64,000 nt of DNA from Pseudomonadota bacterium (lineage in GTDB: Bacteria; Pseudomonadota; Gammaproteobacteria; Burkholderiales; SG8-39). Below, one piece after another: positions 10,717 through 24,183 of this stretch. Numbering within the stretch: the stretch's first letter is position 1; every line of letters begins with the position of its first letter. The notes beneath the pieces are model-generated. The model was given only the letters and a program-made list of their open reading frames with translations. It was not told the origin of the DNA and searched no databases. The translations under genes and the position numbers were made by a program. The stretch lies in contig JAJZPQ010000010.1 in assembly GCA_021811085.1 (NCBI GenBank), forward strand, positions 21,521-85,520, given 5' to 3'.

Positions 10717-12351
10717 ATGAAACACAACACGTCATTTTTGCCGGGGGTGGAGATACTCGGCCGGATCACGCCGGCGTATGCAGAGATACTCACGCCGCAG
10801 GCTCTGGCCTTCCTCGCGCTGCTGTCGCGCCGCTTCGAGCCGCGCCGGCGCGAACTGCTGGGCGCTCGCGCCCGGCGGCAATTGGAATTCAACGCGGGCA
10901 AGCTGCCGGACTTCCTGCCTGAGACCGCGCACATACGCAACGCGGAATGGACGGTAGCGCCCTGTCCGGCCGACCTGCAGGATCGCCGCGTCGAGATTAC
11001 GGGTCCGACCGACCGCAAGATGGTGATCAACGCGCTGAATTGCGGCGCCAATGTATTCATGGCGGACTTCGAGGATGCCAATGCCCCGACTTGGGACAAT
11101 ATGCTCCAGGGCCAGATCAACCTGCGCGACGCAATGCGCAAGACGATCGCGTTCGAGCAAAACGGCAAGCAATACCGCCTCAAGGACAAAGTGGCGGTGC
11201 TGATGCCACGCCCGCGCGGCTGGCACCTGGACGAGAAGCACGTGCTCATCGACGGCAGCCCCGTCGCCGCCGCCATTTTCGATTTTGCGCTCTACTTCTT
11301 CCACAATGCGCAGGAGGCGCTCGCGCGCGGCACGGGTCCGTACTTCTACCTGCCGAAGCTAGAATCGCACCTCGAGGCGCGGCTGTGGAACGACATCTTC
11401 AATCTGGCGCAGGACGAACTCGGCGTGAAACGCGGCTCGATCCGGGCCACTGCGCTGATCGAAACGGTGGTCGCCGCATTCGAAATGGACGAATTCCTGT
11501 GGGAATTGCGCGAGCACTCCGCCGGCCTCAATATCGGACGCTGGGATTACATCTTCTCCTGCATCAAGAAATTCCGCGTCAACGAGAATTTCTGCCTCGC
11601 CGACCGCTCGCAGGTCACGATGACGGCGCCGTTCATGCGCGCTTATGCGCTGACGCTGGTCAAGACCTGCCATCGCCGGGATGCGCCGGCCATGGGCGGC
11701 ATGGCCGCGCAGATTCCGATCAAGAACGACCCGGCAGCGAATCTGGCTGCGCTGGAGAAAGTGCGCGCCGACAAGCTGCGCGAAGTGACGGACGGCTGCG
11801 ACGGCACCTGGGTCGCGCATCCGGATCTGGTTCCAATCGCGAAAGAGGTGTTCGACCAGTACATGCCGCAGGCGAACCAGCGCGGCAAGCAGTTGCCGCA
11901 GGTGAACTACACGGCCAAAGACCTGCTCGATTTCCAGCCGCGGCGGCCGATCACGGAAGCGGGATTGCGCAACAATATCTCGGTCGGCATCCAGTATCTG
12001 GGCGCCTGGCTCGCGGGCAACGGCTGCGTGCCGGTCTACAATCTGATGGAAGACGCGGCGACCGCCGAGATCTCGCGCTCCCAGATCTGGCAATGGATCC
12101 GCAGCCCGCAAGGCGTGCTGGAGGACGGGCGCAAGGTGACCACCGAGCTTTTCCGCGAGCTCCTGGCCGAAGAACTGCCCAAAGTGAAGGCACTGCTTGG
12201 AATCAAAGCCTGGCAGGCCGGCAAATACGAGGAAGCTGCGCAGCTGTTCGACCAGATCACGACCGGCGAATACGTGGAGTTCCTGACGCTGCCCGCCTAC
12301 GACTGGATCACCCAGGATCTTTCCGACGCCAAGGCGCAGAAGGCCGCCTGA
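10717..12351 (+). CDS. aceB: Malate synthase A
   Basis: 544 aa; [57 protein letters not shown]. Confidence 0.97.
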   Translation: MKHNTSFLPGVEILGRITPAYAEILTPQALAFLALLSRRFEPRRRELLGARARRQLEFNAGKLPDFLPETAHIRNAEWTVAPCPADLQDRRVEITGPTDRKMVINALNCGANVFMADFEDANAPTWDNMLQGQINLRDAMRKTIAFEQNGKQYRLKDKVAVLMPRPRGWHLDEKHVLIDGSPVAAAIFDFALYFFHNAQEALARGTGPYFYLPKLESHLEARLWNDIFNLAQDELGVKRGSIRATALIETVVAAFEMDEFLWELREHSAGLNIGRWDYIFSCIKKFRVNENFCLADRSQVTMTAPFMRAYALTLVKTCHRRDAPAMGGMAAQIPIKNDPAANLAALEKVRADKLREVTDGCDGTWVAHPDLVPIAKEVFDQYMPQANQRGKQLPQVNYTAKDLLDFQPRRPITEAGLRNNISVGIQYLGAWLAGNGCVPVYNLMEDAATAEISRSQIWQWIRSPQGVLEDGRKVTTELFRELLAEELPKVKALLGIKAWQAGKYEEAAQLFDQITTGEYVEFLTLPAYDWITQDLSDAKAQKAA

Positions 12352-12422
12352 CGCGGGCTAAGAAGCCTCTTCGACCGAAGACGCTCCTTAGACCCCCTGC
12401 TGCGACCGGCGCAGACGGGTAC

Positions 12423-12731
12423 TCAGCTGGCCAGCAGTTTCTGCAGCTCGCCCGACTGGTACATCTCGCCCATGATGTCGGAGCCGCCGACGAACTCGCC
12501 CTTGACATAGAGCTGAGGGATGGTCGGCCAATTGGCGTAGCTCTTGATGCCTTGGCGGATTTCCGCGTCCGCGAGCACATCCACGGTGAAGATGTCCGTT
12601 GCGCCGCAGGCCTTGAGTATGGCCACAGCGTTGGCAGAAAAACCGCACTGCGGCGCCTGCGGCGTGCCCTTCATATAGAGCACCACCTGATGGCCCGTTA
12701 CCTGTTCCTTGATGCGTTGTTGCGCGCTCAT
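12423..12731 (-). CDS. grxD: Monothiol glutaredoxin Grx4-type
   Basis: MSAQQRIKEQVTGHQVVLYMKGTPQAPQCGFSANAVAILKACG...SYANWPTIPQLYVKGEFVGGSDIM. Confidence 0.95.
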   Translation of the reverse strand: MSAQQRIKEQVTGHQVVLYMKGTPQAPQCGFSANAVAILKACGATDIFTVDVLADAEIRQGIKSYANWPTIPQLYVKGEFVGGSDIMGEMYQSGELQKLLAS

Positions 12732-12846
12732 TGAAAATTCCTTTGCGAATACTTGAGTAAATTGCTCAGGTTTGAATTCTACCGGTTGGGCGACACCCAG
12801 GTCAACCCGATCGACTGCCGCGAAGGGATATCTGGGCATTTCTCCA

Positions 12847-13680
12847 TTAGGTCAAGAGGGGCGGTCCTGCTGCTGCTTTACCGCCGCTCACGCGCGGGAC
12901 CCCGGCCAGATCGGGCCAGGATTGCACCTCGGCATATCCGCGCGCCTCAAGCAGCGCGCGGCAGGGTGGGGCCTGGTCGTAGCCATGCTCGAACAGCAGC
13001 CAGGCACCCGGGAGCAAATGCGCCTGCGCCTGGGCGACGATCGCGCGTATGCAATCCAGGCCGTCGGCACCGCCCAGGAGCGCGCGCTGCGGCTCGAAGC
13101 GCACATCGCCCAGCGCGAGGTGCGGATCCTCGTGCGCGACATAGGGCGGATTGGAAACGATCAGATCGAAGCGTTCCCCGGCGAGCGCACCGAACCAGTC
13201 GCCGCAGAAGAACCGCACGCTGACGCCGTGCCGCTTCGCGTTGGCGCGCGCAAGCGTGAGTGCGGCGTAATCCACATCGACCGCGGTGAGCCGCGCCTGC
13301 GGCCGCTGTTTCGCCAGCGTAACCGCGATCGCGCCGCTGCCCGTCCCCAGGTCGAGCACGCGCGCCGCCGCATTCGCGGGGAGGCGCTCCAGCGCGAGTT
13401 CCACCAGCAGTTCGGTCTCGGGACGCGGAATCAAGACTGCCGGCGCCACGGCAAAATCGAGACCGTAGAATTCGCGCTCGTCGAGGATGTAGGCAATGGG
13501 CTCGCCGTGGCGGCGGCGCTCGGCCATGGCGGCGAACGCCTTTTCGGCCGCGGCATCTGCGATTTCGTCCGCGTGCGCGATCAGCCAGGCGCGCGGTTTG
13601 CCCAACGCGCGCTCGGCCAGCATGCGCGCTTCGAGCGGCGGCAGGCCGCTCTGCGCCAGGAGCTGCGCTATGGTCGTCAC
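12847..13680 (-). CDS. prmC: Peptide chain release factor N(5)-glutamine methyltransferase
   Basis: RVLDLGTGSGAIAVTLA and IVSNPPYV (NPPY) motifs; adjacent to prfA; likely GTG start. Confidence 0.93.
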   Translation of the reverse strand: MTTIAQLLAQSGLPPLEARMLAERALGKPRAWLIAHADEIADAAAEKAFAAMAERRRHGEPIAYILDEREFYGLDFAVAPAVLIPRPETELLVELALERLPANAAARVLDLGTGSGAIAVTLAKQRPQARLTAVDVDYAALTLARANAKRHGVSVRFFCGDWFGALAGERFDLIVSNPPYVAHEDPHLALGDVRFEPQRALLGGADGLDCIRAIVAQAQAHLLPGAWLLFEHGYDQAPPCRALLEARGYAEVQSWPDLAGVPRVSGGKAAAGPPLLT

Positions 13681-13699
13681 GTCCGCACCGATGCGCAAA

Positions 13700-14788
13700 T
13701 CAGACTGCGGCTTCCTCGCCCAGCGCGGCGAGCTGCTCTGCCTGGTGCTCGGCGGCAAGCGCGCCGGTCAGCTCGGCGAGGTCGCCATCCATGATGTCCT
13801 GGATTTTGTACAGCGTCAGGTTGATGCGATGGTCGGTGACACGGCCCTGCGGGAAGTTGTAGGTGCGGATGCGCTCGGAGCGGTCGCCGCTGCCGATCAG
13901 GCTCTTGCGGGTCGCCGCCTGTTTCGCGGCCTGCTCGCGCAGCTGCTTGTCCTTGATGCGCGCCGCCAGCACCGACAGCGCCTGCGCCTTGTTCTTGTGC
14001 TGCGAGCGCCCGTCCTGGCATTCGACCACGATGCCGGTGGGCAAATGCGTCACGCGCACCGCGGAGTCGGTCTTGTTGATGTGCTGTCCGCCCGCGCCGG
14101 AGGCGCGAAACGTGTCGACGCGGATTTCCGCCGGATTGATGATCACGTCGTTGATTTCATCGGCTTCCGGCATCACCGCGACGGTGCAGGCCGAGGTATG
14201 GATGCGCCCCTGCGTCTCGGTTGCGGGCACGCGCTGCACGCGGTGGCCGCCGGACTCGAACTTGAGCTTGGAAAACACGCCCTGGCCGACGATCTTGGCA
14301 ATCACCTCTTTGTAGCCGCCGATTTCGGACGGGTTTTCCGAAATCACTTCCACCTGCCAGCGATTGCGCTCTGCAAAGCGCGTGTACATGCGGAACAGGT
14401 CTCCGGCGAACAGCGCCGACTCGTCACCGCCGGTGCCGGCGCGGATTTCGAGGAAGGTATTGCGCTCGTCGTCGGGGTCCTTGGGCAGGAGCAGTTTCTG
14501 CAATTCGATCTCGATCGCCGCCATGCGCTCCTTCGCCTCGCGCATCTCGGTCTCGGCGAACGCTTTCATCTGCGGATCGCCCAGCATTTCCTGTGCCGTG
14601 TGCGCGTCCTCCTGCGCTTGCTTGAACGACTCGTACAGCGCGACCACCGGCGTAAGCTCGGCGTGTTCGCGCGTGAGCTTGCGGTAGCTGTCCATCACGC
14701 GCACCGAGTCCTCGCTCGACAACAGGCGCGTGAGTTCGCCCAGGCGGCGCACGAGCTGCTCCAGTTTCGAGGCAATAGAAGGCTTCAT
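13700..14788 (-). CDS. prfA: Peptide chain release factor 1
   Basis: [40 protein letters not shown] (GGQ motif). Confidence 0.97.
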   Translation of the reverse strand: MKPSIASKLEQLVRRLGELTRLLSSEDSVRVMDSYRKLTREHAELTPVVALYESFKQAQEDAHTAQEMLGDPQMKAFAETEMREAKERMAAIEIELQKLLLPKDPDDERNTFLEIRAGTGGDESALFAGDLFRMYTRFAERNRWQVEVISENPSEIGGYKEVIAKIVGQGVFSKLKFESGGHRVQRVPATETQGRIHTSACTVAVMPEADEINDVIINPAEIRVDTFRASGAGGQHINKTDSAVRVTHLPTGIVVECQDGRSQHKNKAQALSVLAARIKDKQLREQAAKQAATRKSLIGSGDRSERIRTYNFPQGRVTDHRINLTLYKIQDIMDGDLAELTGALAAEHQAEQLAALGEEAAV

Positions 14789-14814
14789 GGCGGCGATGCC
14801 GGGTCCGCGGCCAG

Positions 14815-16068
14815 CTAGCGCGGGCTGCGGATCTGATACAGGCGCGACACCAGCTCGGCGAGCCGGGTGCGCTCTTCAGCGGAAGCTTCGTTGAGCGCCT
14901 GCGTCGGCGCGTGCATGAGCTTGTTGGTGAGTCCGTGCGACAGCGCCTCCAGCACCTGCTTCGGGTCGTCGCCGCGCGCGAGCAGTTTCAGCGCGCGCTG
15001 CATCTCCTCGCCGCGCGCTTCCTCCGCGTGGCTGCGCAGTGCGCGTATGGTAGGCACCAGATCCCGCGACGACAGCCAGTGCAAAAAGCCGCCAACGTTG
15101 GTTTCGATGATGGCCTCGGCCTGCGCCACCGCCGATTGGCGCGCATCGGCGCCGGTCTTGACCATCTGGCCCAGGTCGTCCACGGTGTAGAGGAACACGT
15201 CGTCCATGGACGCGACTTCGGGCTCGATGTCGCGCGGTACGGCCAGATCCACCATGAACATCGGCCGGTGGCGGCGTGCCTTGATCGCGCGCTCCACCGT
15301 CCCTTTGCCCAGGATAGGGAGAGAGCTGGCGGTGCAGGACACCACGATGTCGTATTCGTGCAGCTGCTCCGACATTTCGCGCAACTCGATCGCGCGGCCG
15401 TTGAAGCGGTGCGCGAGCGAGCGCGCGCGCTCCAGCGTGCGGCTCGCCACCGTGATCGCGCGCGGCTGCTGCGCGGCGAAATGCGTGGCGCACAGTTCGA
15501 TCATTTCGCCCGCACCGATGAACAGGATCTTCTGTTCCTTCAGGCTGGGGAAAATGCGCGCCGCCAGCTTTACCGACGCCGCCGCCATCGACACCACGTT
15601 GGCGCCGATCTGGGTGTTGGTGCGCACTTCCTTGGCGACTGCAAACGAGCGCTGAAACAATTTGTGCAGCAGCGTTCCCAGCGTCCCGGCCGATTCGGCC
15701 TGGCGCACGGCCTCCTTCATCTGGCCGAGGATCTGCGGCTCGCCCAGCACCATGGATTCCAGGCCCGAAGCGACGCGGAAAGCGTGGCGCACGGCCTGTT
15801 CCTTGGGCAGGGTGTAGAGGTAAGGCTTCAACTCCTGCGGCTTCACGCGCTGATAGTCGGCGAGCCAGTGCAGCGCCTCCTGCGGCTCGGCTGCGGAGCA
15901 ATACAATTCGGTGCGGTTGCAGGTGGAAAGGATCGCCGCCTCGCCCACCGGTTTGGTCTGGGTCAGTTCGCGCAGAGCGGCCTGCAGTTTTTCGGCGTGA
16001 AACACCATCTGCTCGCGGATCGCAAGCGGAGCGGTGTTGTGGTTCAGGCCGAGAGCATAAAGCTGCAT
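14815..16068 (-). CDS. hemA: Glutamyl-tRNA reductase
   Basis: [53 protein letters not shown]. Confidence 0.97.
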   Translation of the reverse strand: MQLYALGLNHNTAPLAIREQMVFHAEKLQAALRELTQTKPVGEAAILSTCNRTELYCSAAEPQEALHWLADYQRVKPQELKPYLYTLPKEQAVRHAFRVASGLESMVLGEPQILGQMKEAVRQAESAGTLGTLLHKLFQRSFAVAKEVRTNTQIGANVVSMAAASVKLAARIFPSLKEQKILFIGAGEMIELCATHFAAQQPRAITVASRTLERARSLAHRFNGRAIELREMSEQLHEYDIVVSCTASSLPILGKGTVERAIKARRHRPMFMVDLAVPRDIEPEVASMDDVFLYTVDDLGQMVKTGADARQSAVAQAEAIIETNVGGFLHWLSSRDLVPTIRALRSHAEEARGEEMQRALKLLARGDDPKQVLEALSHGLTNKLMHAPTQALNEASAEERTRLAELVSRLYQIRSPR

Positions 16069-16181
16069 GTCGTTTCCGCAAGTTCAGACCATGGAACCGA
16101 GCCGCGCCAACCTAGCGGCGCAACGCGGACTTCCTACGGCGTAATTATAAGCCAAGTCAATAGCTTAGTCTCCGTCCGCAT

Positions 16182-16195
16182 TTGATCTGGATCAA
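16182..16195. promoter_or_regulatory. FNR/ANR/Dnr-type binding site between hemA and cupin gene
   Basis: TTGATctggATCAA, perfect TTGAT-N4-ATCAA palindrome. Confidence 0.65.
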
Positions 16196-16231
16196 GAGCT
16201 AGAATAGCTCCAAACTCAGACCGAGAGCGCC

Positions 16232-16623
16232 ATGAGCCAACCGGATTCCCTGCCCAAGTATTTCGTCAACGAACGGTCGGTGACGCCTTATCACCCGGCG
16301 AACCATACCGGCACGACCAATTACCGCCTGATCGGCCCGGAAACCGTGGGTGCCGCGAAAGTCGAACTGGTCCTGGGCGTGATCGAGAAAGGCAAAGGCG
16401 CGCTGCCGCACCGCCATCCCGGCATCGAGCAGGTCTGTTACCTGCTCGAAGGCCGTGCACTGGCCGAAATCGACGGCCAGACGCGGGAACTCGGTCCCGG
16501 CGACTGCTGCTTTTTTCCGCCGGACATGCGCCACAGCTTTACCGTGACCAGCGACACGCCGGCGCGGGTGCTGGTGATCTACTCCCCGCCCTACGGCGAA
16601 ACCCCCGGGAAAACGATATCCGG

Positions 16624-16627
<4 letters not shown>
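16232..16627 (+). CDS. Cupin-domain protein
   Basis: 131 aa; GALPHRHPGIEQVCYLLEGRALAEIDGQTRELGPGDCCFFPPDMRHSFTV. Confidence 0.85.
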
Positions 16628-19338
<2,711 letters not shown>

Positions 19339-19359
19339 GGTGACTTCCTTGGTGCAGGT

Positions 19360-20196
19360 TCAGGACATGAATGCGCGCAGCGCCGTTTCGGTGGCCTGCC
19401 ACAGTGCCTGCGCCAGCGCCGGGTCGCGCCCCGCGTCGGAGCACTGCGCTTCGCGGCAGCCGTTGAAATACTTGCCGCTAACCCCGGCGACCGCAGCAGA
19501 GGTGGCGAGAAACACCGAAGTGCGCGCGCCCTCTTCGACCGGACTGCCGGTCACGGCGAAGCCGGCATGCAGCAGTTTGGTGTCGATCACGCCCGGGTGC
19601 AGGCAGTTGGCCGTCACCTTGCTCGCGGCCAGGCGCCTGGCCAGCTCGGCGGTGAACAGCACGTTGGCGAGCTTGGAGGCGCAATACGCGTCGTAGCCGG
19701 AGTAGCCGCCGCGCGCCCGCAGGAACGAAGGTGCGCCCAAATCGAGGCTGCCCGAGCTGTGAACCATGGAGCTGACCGTGACCACGCGGCCGGCGGGCGC
19801 AGCCTGCACCAGATCGAGCAGCAGGCGGGTCAGGAGGAAAGGGGCGAAATGGTTGACCGCCATGGTCATCTCGAAGCCGTCCTCGCTCAGGCGGTGCTGC
19901 TTTTCCATTACCCCGGCGTTGTTGATCAGCACGTCCAGCGCCTCGCACTGGGCGCGCACCTGCTGCGCCAGAGCGGAAATCTCGCGCAGGTGCGATAAGT
20001 CCCCCCACGCGGGCAACGCCCTGCCCTCGCCCTGGGTCTTGGCCAGCTGCATCGCAACGCGTTCGGCCTTGTCCTGGTTTCGACCGTGCACGAGCACGCA
20101 GTTGCCGAGCACAAGCAGCTGCCGCGCTGTTTCGCGGCCGATGCCGTCGGTAGCGCCGGTGACCAGGATGGTTTTCGGATTCATGCGGCGCGGCAA
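19360..20196 (-). CDS. SDR-family oxidoreductase
   Basis: TGATDGIGRETARQL, NNAGVM, YxxxK-type YCASKLANVLFT. Confidence 0.92.
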   Translation of the reverse strand: MPRRMNPKTILVTGATDGIGRETARQLLVLGNCVLVHGRNQDKAERVAMQLAKTQGEGRALPAWGDLSHLREISALAQQVRAQCEALDVLINNAGVMEKQHRLSEDGFEMTMAVNHFAPFLLTRLLLDLVQAAPAGRVVTVSSMVHSSGSLDLGAPSFLRARGGYSGYDAYCASKLANVLFTAELARRLAASKVTANCLHPGVIDTKLLHAGFAVTGSPVEEGARTSVFLATSAAVAGVSGKYFNGCREAQCSDAGRDPALAQALWQATETALRAFMS

Positions 20197-20513
20197 TTCA
20201 TTTTGCGAAACGCGGATTTAGGGGAACAGAGCGGCCAGAAACCAACAACGAGCAAGGGCTGCGCGCTGCGATCAATGTCGGGCACAGCCGGGTACGCCCG
20301 CAGCGAATCAGGGATGGCACACCGATCATTTCCTGAACAGGTTAGCGCTTGCCTCGAAAAAAAGCCAGCCGGCAGCGGGCGGCTGAAGGCCAGCACAATC
20401 CCATTTACAGGCACCTCGACGCGGACTAGACTCAAACATACGAAAATCGATGAAATTCGGCATTTTCGCCAGCATCACCCCAGTCAAGACGATACCTACC
20501 AGGAGACGAGGCT

Positions 20514-20993
20514 ATGCAGAAATCGCTGTCTATCGATGCCAACAAATGCACGGGCTGCCTGCAATGCGAGATGGCGTGTTCCTACGAGAATTACGGCGTC
20601 TTCAATATTTCCAAGTCGCGCATCAAGGTATTCAATTTCGAGCACGCGGGGCGCATGGTGCCTTACACCTGCACCCAGTGTGCCGAGGCTTGGTGCCTGC
20701 ATGCCTGTCCGGTGGAGGCAATCAAGATTGACGCGGCGACCGGCGCCAAGGTTGTGAACGACGCCACCTGCGTCGGCTGCAAGGTGTGCACTATCGCCTG
20801 CCCCTTCGGCACGGTCAACTACGTCGCCGCGACCGGCAAGGTACAGAAATGCGACCTCTGCGGCGGCGATCCGGCCTGCGCCAGCGCCTGCCCCACCGGG
20901 GCCATTACCTACGTCGATTCGAACTGGACCGGTCTAGACAAGATGCAGCAGTGGGCCAGCAAGACCGACACTCAATCGCGCGCCAACGCCTAA
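20514..20993 (+). CDS. aorA: Poly-[4Fe-4S] ferredoxin subunit of aldehyde oxidoreductase (AorA-like)
   Basis: Four Cys motifs (CTGCLQCEMAC; CTQCAEAWCLHACP; CVGCKVCTIACP; CDLCGGDPACASACP); 12 nt upstream of AOR. Confidence 0.85.
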   Translation: MQKSLSIDANKCTGCLQCEMACSYENYGVFNISKSRIKVFNFEHAGRMVPYTCTQCAEAWCLHACPVEAIKIDAATGAKVVNDATCVGCKVCTIACPFGTVNYVAATGKVQKCDLCGGDPACASACPTGAITYVDSNWTGLDKMQQWASKTDTQSRANA

Positions 20994-21005
20994 AAGGAGA
21001 CAGCC

Positions 21006-22853
21006 ATGGGATGGACGAAAAAAGTTCTGCGCGTTGACTTGACGAAAGGCACGTGCAAGTCCGAGCCGCTCAATATGAAATGGGCGCAGGAATATCTGGG
21101 CCAGCGCGGACTGGCGACAAAATACTTCATCGAAGAGGTGGACCCGAAAGTCGATCCGCTATCGCCTGCCAACAAGATGATCATGGCCACCGGCCCGCTG
21201 ACCGGCACCATGGCCTCGACCGGCGGGCGTTATTCGGTGATCACCAAGGGCGCGCTGACCGGCGCGATCGCCTGCTCCAACTCCGGCGGCTACTTCGGTG
21301 CCGAAATGAAGTTCGCCGGTTGGGACATGGTGATATTCGAGGGCAAGTCGCCCAAGCCCGTTTATCTTGCGATCGAGGACGACAAAGCCGAACTGCGCGA
21401 TGCCGCGCACCTGTGGGGCAAGTCGGTGTGGCAGACTGAGGAGATCATCAAGAAGACACACCAGGATCCGCAAACGCGCGTATGCAGCATCGGCCGCGCC
21501 GGGGAAAATGGCGTCATGTTCGCCTGCATCGTGAATGATCTGCACCGCGCCGCCGGCCGCTCCGGCGTCGGCACGGTGATGGGCTCGAAGAACCTGAAGG
21601 CAGTGGCCATTCGCGGTACCAAAGGCGCCGGCGGCATCAGGGATGGCAAGGCGTTCATGAAAGCGACGACGGCGGCGAAGAAGGTGCTCGCCGAGAATGC
21701 GGTCACCAGCCAGGGGTTGCCCACCTATGGCACCCAGGTGCTGATGAACGTGATCAACGAAATGGGGGCGCTACCCACGCGCAATCACCGCGACGTGCAG
21801 TTCGAGGGCGCGCGCAAGATCTCGGGCGAAGCGATGCATGAGAAGCGGCCGACCGACGGCAAAGCCAATCTCGTCACCAATGCCGCCTGCTTCGGCTGCA
21901 CCATAGCCTGCGGCCGCATTTCCAAGATCGACGAAACCCATTTCAGCGTGGTCAACAAGCCGGAATACTGGGGTGCTACGGGCGGGCTCGAATACGAAGC
22001 CGCCTGGGCGCTGGGTGCGGCCAACGGCGTCGGCGACCTGGAGGCGCTGACTTACGCCAATATGCTGTGCAACGAGGAGGGGTTCGATCCGATTACGTTC
22101 GGCGCCACCGTGGGTGCGGCGATGGAACTGTACGATCTGGGCATCCTGAAGCAGGAGCAGATCGGCATGGACGCGCCCTTCGGCTCGGCCCAGGCGCTGG
22201 TAAAACTGGCTGAAATGACGGCGAAGGGCGAGGGCTTCGGCAAGGAGCTGGGCCTGGGTTCGGCGCGGCTGTGCGCCAAGTACGGCAAGCCCGAACTCTC
22301 CATGGGCGTGAAGAAGCAGGAGTTCCCCGCCTACGATTCGCGCGGCATCCAGGGTATGGGCTTGGCTTACGCAACATCCAACCGCGGCGCCTGCCATTTG
22401 CGCGGCTACACCGTGGCCTCGGAAGTGCTGGGCATCCCGGTCAAGACCGATCCGTTGGTGACCGAAGGCAAGGCCGATCTGGTCAAGGCCTTCCAGGACG
22501 CCACCTCGGTGTTCGATTCAGCCGGCGTGTGTGTATTCACGACCTTCGCCTGGACGCTTGCCGACTTGCAGCCGCAGCTGGACGCGGCCTGCGAAGGCGG
22601 TTGGTCGATGGAAAAGCTGACGGCCGTGGGCGAGCGCATCTGGAACATGGAGCGCCTGTTCAACAATGCCGCCGGCTTTACCGCCAAGGACGACGACCTG
22701 CCGCCGCGCCTGAAAACCGAGCCGGCCAAGACCGGCCCGGCCAAGGGCAAGGTCAACGGCATCGACAAGATGCGGCCGGAGTATTACAAAGCGCGCGGCT
22801 GGGACGACAAAGGCGTGCCTACCAAGGAAACTCTGCAGCGACTCGGACTCTAG
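21006..22853 (+). CDS. aorB: Aldehyde ferredoxin oxidoreductase, tungsten-type (AorB-like)
   Basis: 615 aa; MGWTKKVLRVDLTKGTCKSEPLNMKWAQEYLGQRGLATKYFIEEVDPKVDPLSPANKMIMATGPLTGT; CFGCTIACGR cluster motif. Confidence 0.93.
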   Translation: MGWTKKVLRVDLTKGTCKSEPLNMKWAQEYLGQRGLATKYFIEEVDPKVDPLSPANKMIMATGPLTGTMASTGGRYSVITKGALTGAIACSNSGGYFGAEMKFAGWDMVIFEGKSPKPVYLAIEDDKAELRDAAHLWGKSVWQTEEIIKKTHQDPQTRVCSIGRAGENGVMFACIVNDLHRAAGRSGVGTVMGSKNLKAVAIRGTKGAGGIRDGKAFMKATTAAKKVLAENAVTSQGLPTYGTQVLMNVINEMGALPTRNHRDVQFEGARKISGEAMHEKRPTDGKANLVTNAACFGCTIACGRISKIDETHFSVVNKPEYWGATGGLEYEAAWALGAANGVGDLEALTYANMLCNEEGFDPITFGATVGAAMELYDLGILKQEQIGMDAPFGSAQALVKLAEMTAKGEGFGKELGLGSARLCAKYGKPELSMGVKKQEFPAYDSRGIQGMGLAYATSNRGACHLRGYTVASEVLGIPVKTDPLVTEGKADLVKAFQDATSVFDSAGVCVFTTFAWTLADLQPQLDAACEGGWSMEKLTAVGERIWNMERLFNNAAGFTAKDDDLPPRLKTEPAKTGPAKGKVNGIDKMRPEYYKARGWDDKGVPTKETLQRLGL

Positions 22854-22866
22854 TCTGTCCAAAACG

Positions 22867-22904
22867 GCGCCAAGGAAACCGCCGCTCGGCGGTCTCCTTG
22901 GCGC
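22867..22904 (+). other. Long intra-operon hairpin between aorB and first FAD subunit
   Basis: GCGCCAAGGA-a-ACCGCC-gctc-GGCGGT-c-TCCTTGGCGC, 16 bp with one A/C mismatch. Confidence 0.7.
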
Positions 22905-22925
22905 TTTCAATGAGGAGAATTTTTC

Positions 22926-24170
22926 GTGGCTTTCGTGATCGTAGGCAATGGTCCGGCCGGGGTAGTGGCAGCCGAGGCACTGCGCAAGCAGGTTCCGGGG
23001 CAGGAGATCGTCCTTATCGGCGACGAAGACGAATCTCCGTATTCGCGCATGGCCATTCCGTATTTCCTGATGGGCAACATTCCGGATGCGGGCACGCACT
23101 TGCGCAAGACCGATGACCATTACGGCAGCCAGAACATCCGCCTGGTCAAGGGCCGCGTAGCGCGGGTGGACACCAAGGCGCAGCGGATCCGTTTCGACGA
23201 CGGGCGCGACCTCGCCTATGAGCGCTTGTTGATCGCAACCGGCTGCCATCCGGTGCGTCCGCCGATACCGGGCATGGACCTGCCCGGCGTACACACCTGC
23301 TGGACGCTCGCCGACGCCCGCGCCATCGCCGCGCGCGCTGCGAAGGGAAGCCGCGTGGTGCAGATCGGCGCCGGGTTCATCGGCTGCATTATCATGGAAG
23401 CGCTGTCCAGCCGCGGCGTCGACCTCACCGTGGTCGAAATGGGCGACCGCATGGTGCCGCGCATGATGACCGAGAAGGCCGGCACCATGATCCGCCATTG
23501 GGTCGAAGCCAAAGGCGTTCATGTGCATGTCAATGCCACGGTGATGACCATCAGCGAGGCCGGCGGCGCCCTTTCGGTGCTGCTCAGCAGCGGCGATTCG
23601 CTGCCTGCCGATCTGGTGATCTGCGCCGCCGGGGTGCGGCCCAATGTGGCATTTCTCGCCGGCAGCGGCGTCGAGATCGGCCAGGGCGTCCGCGTCAACG
23701 ATCGCATGCAGACCAACGTCCCCAATATCTTTGCCGCCGGCGACGTTACCGAGGCGGTGGGATTCCATTCCGGAACCCCGGAACTGAACGCAATACAACC
23801 GGCAGCGGCGGACCAGGCACGCGTGGCGGCGAGCAACATGGCCGGAGCCGATGCGCATTTCCAGGGCGCCCTCGCCATCAACGTGCTCGATACCCTGGGC
23901 ATGATCTCCACTTCCTTTGGTCAATGGTGGGGCGTCGAGGGCGGTCAGGGCGTGGAGTTATTGAATGAAGCGCAGCATCGCTACGTATCCCTGCAGTTCA
24001 AGGATGACGTCATGGTCGGTGCCACCTGCATCGGCTGGACCAATCACGTAGGCGCTCTGCGCGGACTGGTACAGGGACGCACGAAGCTGGGAGCGTGGAA
24101 GGACCAGTTGCTGGTCGACCCGACGCAATTCGTCGCTGCGTATGTCGCCTGCGGCCTCAAGGCGGCATGA
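22926..24170 (+). CDS. FAD-dependent NAD(P)H/ferredoxin-type oxidoreductase subunit (AorC-like, copy 1)
   Basis: 414 aa; VIVGNGPAGVVAAEAL, SPYSRMAIPYFLMG, VPNIFAAGDVTEA. Confidence 0.88.
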   Translation: MAFVIVGNGPAGVVAAEALRKQVPGQEIVLIGDEDESPYSRMAIPYFLMGNIPDAGTHLRKTDDHYGSQNIRLVKGRVARVDTKAQRIRFDDGRDLAYERLLIATGCHPVRPPIPGMDLPGVHTCWTLADARAIAARAAKGSRVVQIGAGFIGCIIMEALSSRGVDLTVVEMGDRMVPRMMTEKAGTMIRHWVEAKGVHVHVNATVMTISEAGGALSVLLSSGDSLPADLVICAAGVRPNVAFLAGSGVEIGQGVRVNDRMQTNVPNIFAAGDVTEAVGFHSGTPELNAIQPAAADQARVAASNMAGADAHFQGALAINVLDTLGMISTSFGQWWGVEGGQGVELLNEAQHRYVSLQFKDDVMVGATCIGWTNHVGALRGLVQGRTKLGAWKDQLLVDPTQFVAAYVACGLKAA

Positions 24171-24183
24171 ACCGGAGAGCGTC

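Noticed and set aside
10947-12734. 595-aa + strand ORF
   Set aside because: Same-strand alternative frame of aceB with Arg/Gly/Ala-biased composition; shadow frame.
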